From positions 1 to 5,151 of the forward strand of contig CAMLSB010000135.1 of NCBI GenBank assembly GCA_946482565.1: 5,151 nt of DNA, in the 5' to 3' direction. The notes under the pieces are model-generated. The model ran no database searches. It saw only the letters and a list, made by a program, of their open reading frames with translations, and was not told the DNA's origin. Positions 1 through 5,151 of this stretch are shown in pieces; the stretch's first letter is position 1, and every line of letters starts with the position of its first letter. The position numbers and the translations under genes were made by a program. Source of the stretch: an uncultured Lysobacteraceae bacterium (GTDB lineage Bacteria; Pseudomonadota; Gammaproteobacteria; Xanthomonadales; Xanthomonadaceae).

Positions 1-1514
1 GCCGCATCCGCGAGCTCGGCGTCTATTGCGAGATCTGGGCCTGGGACCACGACCCCGCGGAGATCGCGGCCTTCGGCGCGAAGGGCATCATCCTGTCCGG
101 CGGTCCCGAGTCCACCACGTTGCCGGGCGCGCCGCGCGCGCCGCAGCAGGTGTTCGACTCCGGCCTGCCGCTGCTGGGCATCTGCTACGGCCTGCAGACG
201 ATGGCGCTGCAGCTCGGCGGCGCAACCGAGGCCGCGGACCAGCGCGAGTTCGGCCATGCCACCGTCGAGCTCGTCGCGCAGGACACGCTGTTCGAAGGGC
301 TGAAGGATCATCCGGGCTCGCCACCGAAGCTCGACGTGTGGATGAGCCACGGCGACCACGTGTCGGTCGCGCCGCCGGGCTTCACCGTCACCGCGCGCAC
401 CGATCGCATTCCCGTCGCGGCGATGGCGAACGAAGCGAAGCGCTGGTACGGCGTGCAGTTCCATCCCGAAGTCACGCACACGAAGTCGGGCCAGGCGCTG
501 CTGCGCCGCTTCGTCGTCGACATCTGCGGCTGCGAAACGCTGTGGACGCCCGAGCACATCATCGAGGACCAGATCGCGCGCGTGCGCGCGAAGGTCGGCA
601 GCGACGAGGTGATCCTCGGCCTGTCCGGCGGCGTGGATTCCTCCGTCGTGGCCGCGCTGCTGCACCGCGCGATCGGCGACCAGCTGACCTGCGTGTTCGT
701 GGACACCGGCCTGCTGCGCTGGCAGGAAGGCGACCAGGTGATGGCGATGTTCGCCGCCGAGGCCGACAAGGGCGGCATGGGCGTGCGCGTGGTCCGTGTC
801 GACGCCGCCGACCGCTATTTCAAGGCGCTCGAAGGCGTCGCCGACCCCGAAGCCAAGCGCAAGGTCATCGGCAACCTGTTCATCGAGATCTTCGATGAGG
901 AAGCCGCGAAACTGTCGAACGCGAAATGGCTGGCGCAGGGCACGATCTACCCCGACGTGATCGAGTCGGCCGGCAGCAAGACCGGCAAGGCCCACGTCAT
1001 CAAGAGCCACCACAACGTCGGTGGGTTGCCCGAGGACATGAAGCTCGGCCTCGTCGAGCCGCTCCGCGAGTTGTTCAAGGACGAAGTGCGACGCCTGGGC
1101 GTCGAGCTCGGCCTGCCGCACGCGATGGTCTACCGCCATCCGTTCCCGGGCCCGGGCCTGGGCGTGCGCATCCTCGGCGAGGTGAAGCGCGAATACGCCG
1201 AGCTGCTGGCGAAAGCCGACCACATCTTCATCGAGGAACTGCGCGCCGCCGGCCTTTACGACCAGGTGAGCCAGGCCTTTGCCGTATTCCTGCCGGTGAA
1301 GTCGGTGGGGGTGGTCGGTGATGCCCGCGCCTACGAGTGGGTCGTGGCCCTGCGCGCGGTGGAAACCATCGACTTCATGACGGCCCATTGGGCGCAGCTC
1401 CCATACGACTTCCTTGGGCGAGTTTCCAACCGTATTATCAATGAGTTGCGCGGTATTTCTCGCGTCGTCTATGACATCAGCGGCAAGCCGCCCGCCACCA
1501 TCGAGTGGGAATGA
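1..1514 (+). CDS. guaA: GMP synthase (glutamine-hydrolysing), 5' partial
   Basis: GMP synthase converts XMP to GMP in the cytoplasm using ATP and ammonia from glutamine, the last step of de novo guanine nucleotide synthesis. The window begins inside the gene; the reading frame starts at base 3 ([15 protein letters not shown]). By alignment with remembered E. coli GuaA (525 aa) about 25 residues are missing, so 503 visible codons imply a protein of ~528 aa. The class I glutamine amidotransferase domain comes first: nucleophile Cys in GICYG (codon 183-185), then His (462-464) and Glu (468-470) in QFHPEVTH complete the triad. The ATP pyrophosphatase domain has its PPi loop SGGVDSS at 624-644. 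The C-terminal dimerisation/XMP-binding part has KSHHNVGG (1002-1025), FPGPGLG (1143-1163) and the family ending [12 protein letters not shown]. All key residues are present, so the enzyme should be active. The loop encoded at 750-782 looks a few residues longer than in E. coli. The stop overlaps the tadA start. Codon use shifts near the 3' end (see findings). Confidence 0.98.
   Translation, partial: RIRELGVYCEIWAWDHDPAEIAAFGAKGIILSGGPESTTLPGAPRAPQQVFDSGLPLLGICYGLQTMALQLGGATEAADQREFGHATVELVAQDTLFEGLKDHPGSPPKLDVWMSHGDHVSVAPPGFTVTARTDRIPVAAMANEAKRWYGVQFHPEVTHTKSGQALLRRFVVDICGCETLWTPEHIIEDQIARVRAKVGSDEVILGLSGGVDSSVVAALLHRAIGDQLTCVFVDTGLLRWQEGDQVMAMFAAEADKGGMGVRVVRVDAADRYFKALEGVADPEAKRKVIGNLFIEIFDEEAAKLSNAKWLAQGTIYPDVIESAGSKTGKAHVIKSHHNVGGLPEDMKLGLVEPLRELFKDEVRRLGVELGLPHAMVYRHPFPGPGLGVRILGEVKREYAELLAKADHIFIEELRAAGLYDQVSQAFAVFLPVKSVGVVGDARAYEWVVALRAVETIDFMTAHWAQLPYDFLGRVSNRIINELRGISRVVYDISGKPPATIEWE
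1401..1514 (+). other. 3' end of guaA: atypical-codon patch at a known island integration hotspot
   Basis: From 1401 to 1472, 11 of 24 guaA codons end in A or T (CCA, CTT, CGA, GTT, CGT, ATT twice, AAT, GGT, TCT, TAT), against 3 of 34 in the stretch 1077-1178 of the same gene. A milder drift begins near 1254 (CTT, TTT, GTA, GGT, GAT), and the last dozen codons return to mostly G/C endings. The protein here is fully conserved, so this is a change at DNA level only. The 3' end of guaA is known as an insertion site for genomic islands whose tyrosine integrases recombine within it and restore the coding end. No integrase or duplicated att sequence is visible, and tadA follows directly, so the site is empty. 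Calling it an attachment site is an inference. Confidence 0.3.
1503..1514 (+). promoter_or_regulatory. guaA-tadA ATGA stop/start overlap with weak SD
   Basis: The tadA ATG (1511-1513) shares bases with the guaA TGA (1512-1514), giving the ATGA form typical of termination-reinitiation coupling. The purine-rich GAGTGGGA just upstream is a poor and close Shine-Dalgarno, so tadA translation probably depends on ribosomes finishing guaA. An in-frame GTG at 1505 could also start tadA, but it lies within the guaA coding end and is the weaker codon. Coupling is inferred from the geometry. Confidence 0.55.
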
Positions 1515-2005
1515 GCGCTTCAGTCACAGGATCTCCCATCGCCGACGAAGAGTGGATGCGGCGGGCGCTGGCGCTCGCGGACCGGGCTGAGCGCGAGGAC
1601 GACGAGATCCCTGTCGGCGCGCTGGTGGTGGGACCGGACGGCGCGCTGCTCGGCGAAGGCTGGAACCGCAACATCCGGGACGCCGATCCGTCCGCGCATG
1701 CCGAGGTCGTGGCGCTGCGCGAGGCGGGCAGGACGCTGGGCAACCACCGGCTCGTCGGCTGCACGCTGTACGTGACCCTGGAGCCGTGTGCGATGTGCGC
1801 CATGGCGATGGTCCACGCGCGACTGGCACGGGTCGTGTACGGCGCCACCGACCCGAAGACCGGCGCCGCCGGCAGCGTTTTCGACCTGTTGGCCGATCCG
1901 CGGCACAACCACCGGATCGAGGTCGCCGGCGGCGTGCTCGGCGACGAGGCGGGGCAGCGGCTCAGCAACTACTTCCGGCGCAAGCGCGGCAAGCCAGCGC
2001 TTTAG
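1511..2005 (+). CDS. tadA: tRNA-specific adenosine deaminase
   Basis: TadA deaminates adenosine 34 of tRNA-Arg(ACG) to inosine, so that one tRNA can read CGU, CGC and CGA codons; it acts as a homodimer in the cytoplasm and is usually essential. The 164-residue product aligns throughout with E. coli TadA (167 aa). Zinc site and catalysis: His63 and Glu65 in SAHAEV, Cys93 and Cys96 in TLEPCAMC. Other family stretches are [13 protein letters not shown] near residues 14-26, EGWNR near 49-53, [15 protein letters not shown] near 108-122, and the basic C-terminal helix [10 protein letters not shown], which in the family contacts tRNA. The start at the ATGA overlap leaves ~10 residues before the conserved first helix, normal for the family. 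It follows guaA with no gap, so it is probably in the same transcript. A guanine or cytosine deaminase is less likely, because the DPKTGAAGS segment is specific to TadA. Confidence 0.96.
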   Translation: MSASVTGSPIADEEWMRRALALADRAEREDDEIPVGALVVGPDGALLGEGWNRNIRDADPSAHAEVVALREAGRTLGNHRLVGCTLYVTLEPCAMCAMAMVHARLARVVYGATDPKTGAAGSVFDLLADPRHNHRIEVAGGVLGDEAGQRLSNYFRRKRGKPAL

Positions 2006-2016
2006 GCCTTGCGGCA

Positions 2017-2045
2017 CGGGCACATCGCGGTCCCGGCGCTATCAT
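2017..2045 (+). promoter_or_regulatory. possible orn promoter
   Basis: In the tadA-orn gap, TATCAT at 2040-2045 matches the -10 consensus at five of six positions. A 17-base spacer separates it from CGGGCA (2017-2022), which matches TTGACA at only three of six. A transcript would start near 2052, leaving a leader of about 40 bases before the orn ATG. The -35 is poor and orn could instead be read through from guaA-tadA, so this is tentative. Confidence 0.3.
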
Positions 2046-2080
2046 GGCCACAAGCAATTCTTTCGATTCGGCACGCAGGC

Positions 2081-2087
2081 AAGGGAG
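2081..2087 (+). promoter_or_regulatory. orn ribosome binding site
   Basis: AAGGGAG lies seven bases before the ATG at 2095, close to ideal spacing. It decides the orn start: an in-frame upstream ATG at 2044, which would add 17 residues unlike the family, has no comparable purine-rich site before it. Confidence 0.75.
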
Positions 2088-2094
2088 CCCACGG

Positions 2095-2661
2095 ATGGCC
2101 GCAACCAATGGCAACGGAGAAGGCCGGCTGGTCTGGATCGACCTGGAGATGACCGGGCTCGACACGAGCCGCGATTCGATCCTGGAAATCGCCACGGTCG
2201 TCACCGACTCGCAGCTCAACGTGCTGGCCACCGGCCCGGAACTGGCGATCGCGCATTCGCTGGCCACGCTCGAGTCGATGGACGACTGGAATCGCAACCA
2301 GCACGGAAAGTCCGGGCTCTGGCGCCGCGTGCTGGAGGAGGGCGTGTCGATGGCCGATGCCGAAATGCGCACGCTGTCGTTCCTGCGCGAATGGGTGCCG
2401 GCGGGCGCGTCGCCGATGTGCGGCAACTCGATCTGCCAGGACCGGCGCTTCCTGCACCGGCAGATGCCGGCGCTGGAGCGGCACTTCCATTACCGCAACC
2501 TCGACGTCAGCACGCTCAAGGAACTCGCGCGGCGCTGGGCGCCGCACGTGCTGTCGGCCGTCAGCAAGGAAGCCGCGCACACCGCGCTGAGCGACGTGCG
2601 CGACTCCATCGCCGAGCTGCGCCACTACCGTCGCCACATGGCCGATCTCGCGGCCCCGTAA
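2095..2661 (+). CDS. orn: Oligoribonuclease (3'-5' exoribonuclease, DEDDh family)
   Basis: Orn degrades RNAs of two to five nucleotides to mononucleotides, finishing mRNA decay in the cytoplasm, and also hydrolyses pGpG, the product of c-di-GMP breakdown; it is essential in many gammaproteobacteria. The 188-residue product spans the whole family (E. coli 181 aa). DEDDh catalytic residues are visible: Asp16 and Glu18 in [10 protein letters not shown], Asp116 in [11 protein letters not shown], His162 and Asp167 in [24 protein letters not shown] (136-148) is a further family signature. Cys114 replaces the Gly of E. coli (NSIGQDRRF), a form I recall from Xanthomonas Orn. The start is chosen by the AAGGGAG site and by family length; ATG 2044 would give 205 residues. 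It sits 89 bases after tadA and converges on ppsA across a 19-base gap. Nothing suggests damage or transfer. Confidence 0.97.
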   Translation: MAATNGNGEGRLVWIDLEMTGLDTSRDSILEIATVVTDSQLNVLATGPELAIAHSLATLESMDDWNRNQHGKSGLWRRVLEEGVSMADAEMRTLSFLREWVPAGASPMCGNSICQDRRFLHRQMPALERHFHYRNLDVSTLKELARRWAPHVLSAVSKEAAHTALSDVRDSIAELRHYRRHMADLAAP

Positions 2662-2680
2662 AAAGCTTCAGCTTTTGCGG
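2656..2680. terminator. Bidirectional terminator between orn and ppsA
   Basis: AAAAGC (2661-2666), loop TTCA (2667-2670) and GCTTTT (2671-2676) form a perfect 6-bp stem with a tetraloop. CCG (2656-2658) and CGG (2678-2680) can add three outer pairs across a small internal loop. The A-run on one arm and T-run on the other give U4 to the + transcript and U5 to the - transcript, so the hairpin can end both convergent genes. It overlaps the last base of the orn stop codon. The stem is short and has only two G-C pairs beside the loop, so efficiency may be modest. Confidence 0.55.
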
Positions 2681-5068
<2,388 letters not shown>

Positions 5069-5100
5069 CGTGCCGGGGGCGCTCAAAGGGGGGGGACTCC
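5069..5100 (-). promoter_or_regulatory. ppsA leader: SD-like GGAG and C8 run
   Basis: Read on the - strand, GGAG (5100-5097) is followed by T, eight C (5095-5088), T, then the TTG at 5086-5084, giving a 10-base spacing to TTG but 28 bases to the ATG at 5068. No good Shine-Dalgarno lies directly before the ATG (GAGCGCCCCCGGCACG). Either the TTG is the true start, or the ATG is used with a weak site. The homopolymer sits exactly in the SD-to-TTG spacer. Confidence 0.4.
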
Positions 5101-5114
5101 GCGGGGTTTCGGCT

Positions 5115-5123
5115 ATTTTAGCA
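5115..5123 (-). promoter_or_regulatory. ppsA promoter with extended -10
   Basis: On the - strand TGC-TAAAAT (5123 to 5115) is an extended -10: TG one base upstream of a hexamer matching TATAAT at five of six positions. No convincing -35 lies 16-18 bases further up (the region is GC-rich), as is common for extended -10 promoters. Transcription would begin near 5108, about 40 bases before the ATG. The hexamer is the only AT-rich spot in the leader. The palindrome GCTA-TTT-TAGC (5112-5122) lies over it and could be a small operator, although it may be chance. The rest of the right edge (5124-5151) is GC-rich with nothing I can name. Confidence 0.45.
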
Positions 5124-5151
5124 ACCCGATCCGCCCCGGGCCCGTCCGCGG

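Noticed and set aside
26..898. 290-codon + strand frame inside guaA
   Set aside because: It is a +1-type shadow of guaA with an Arg/Gly/Ala-rich translation typical of out-of-frame reading in high-GC DNA.
1145..1156. Perfect 12-base palindrome CCCGGGCCCGGG
   Set aside because: It is fully explained by GC-rich codons for the conserved FPGPGLG motif of GMP synthase.
1989..2012. Hairpin across the tadA stop: GCAAGCC and GGCCTTGC arms with one bulged base
   Set aside because: It can pair, but no U-run follows, so it is not a convincing intrinsic terminator. In DNA this GC-rich, such pairings are expected by chance.
2044..2094. N-terminal extension of orn from the ATG at 2044
   Set aside because: The added 17 residues are unlike the family, there is no good ribosome binding site before 2044, and that ATG lies within the possible -10 box. 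AAGGGAG supports 2095.

Overview
This is ordinary, gene-dense core chromosome from a high-GC gammaproteobacterium, most likely of the Xanthomonadaceae/Lysobacteraceae (Lysobacter, Luteimonas, Xanthomonas and relatives). Third codon positions are almost all G or C. The oligoribonuclease carries stretches I associate with xanthomonads ([26 protein letters not shown]), and the PEP synthase begins with the short xanthomonad-type N-terminus ([12 protein letters not shown]). The family assignment is an inference from remembered homologues; no search was run.

Layout, left to right: (1) guaA, GMP synthase, + strand, missing only its first ~25 codons at the left edge. (2) tadA, tRNA adenosine deaminase, + strand, overlapping the guaA stop in an ATGA arrangement, so the two are probably cotranscribed and translationally coupled. 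(3) An 89-base gap with a good ribosome binding site and a weak possible promoter. (4) orn, oligoribonuclease, + strand. (5) A 19-base gap between convergent genes, filled by a short hairpin that can serve as a terminator in both directions. (6) ppsA, phosphoenolpyruvate synthase, - strand, filling most of the right half. (7) About 80 bases of ppsA leader and promoter at the right edge, with an extended -10 element and a run of eight G (C in the mRNA) just upstream of the start.

The genes are housekeeping: GMP synthesis, inosine formation at the tRNA wobble position, clearance of 2-5 nt RNAs (including pGpG from c-di-GMP breakdown), and entry into gluconeogenesis. Apart from guaA-tadA they are linked by position rather than by one pathway.

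I found no mobile element, CRISPR array, RNA gene or unknown protein system. The observation most worth following up is a sharp, local change in codon use in the last ~40 codons of guaA. The 3' end of guaA is a known integration site for genomic islands, so the patch may record past integrase activity, although no island is present. Smaller points are the ambiguous ppsA start beside a homopolymer, the shared terminator, and a small palindrome lying over the ppsA -10 box.
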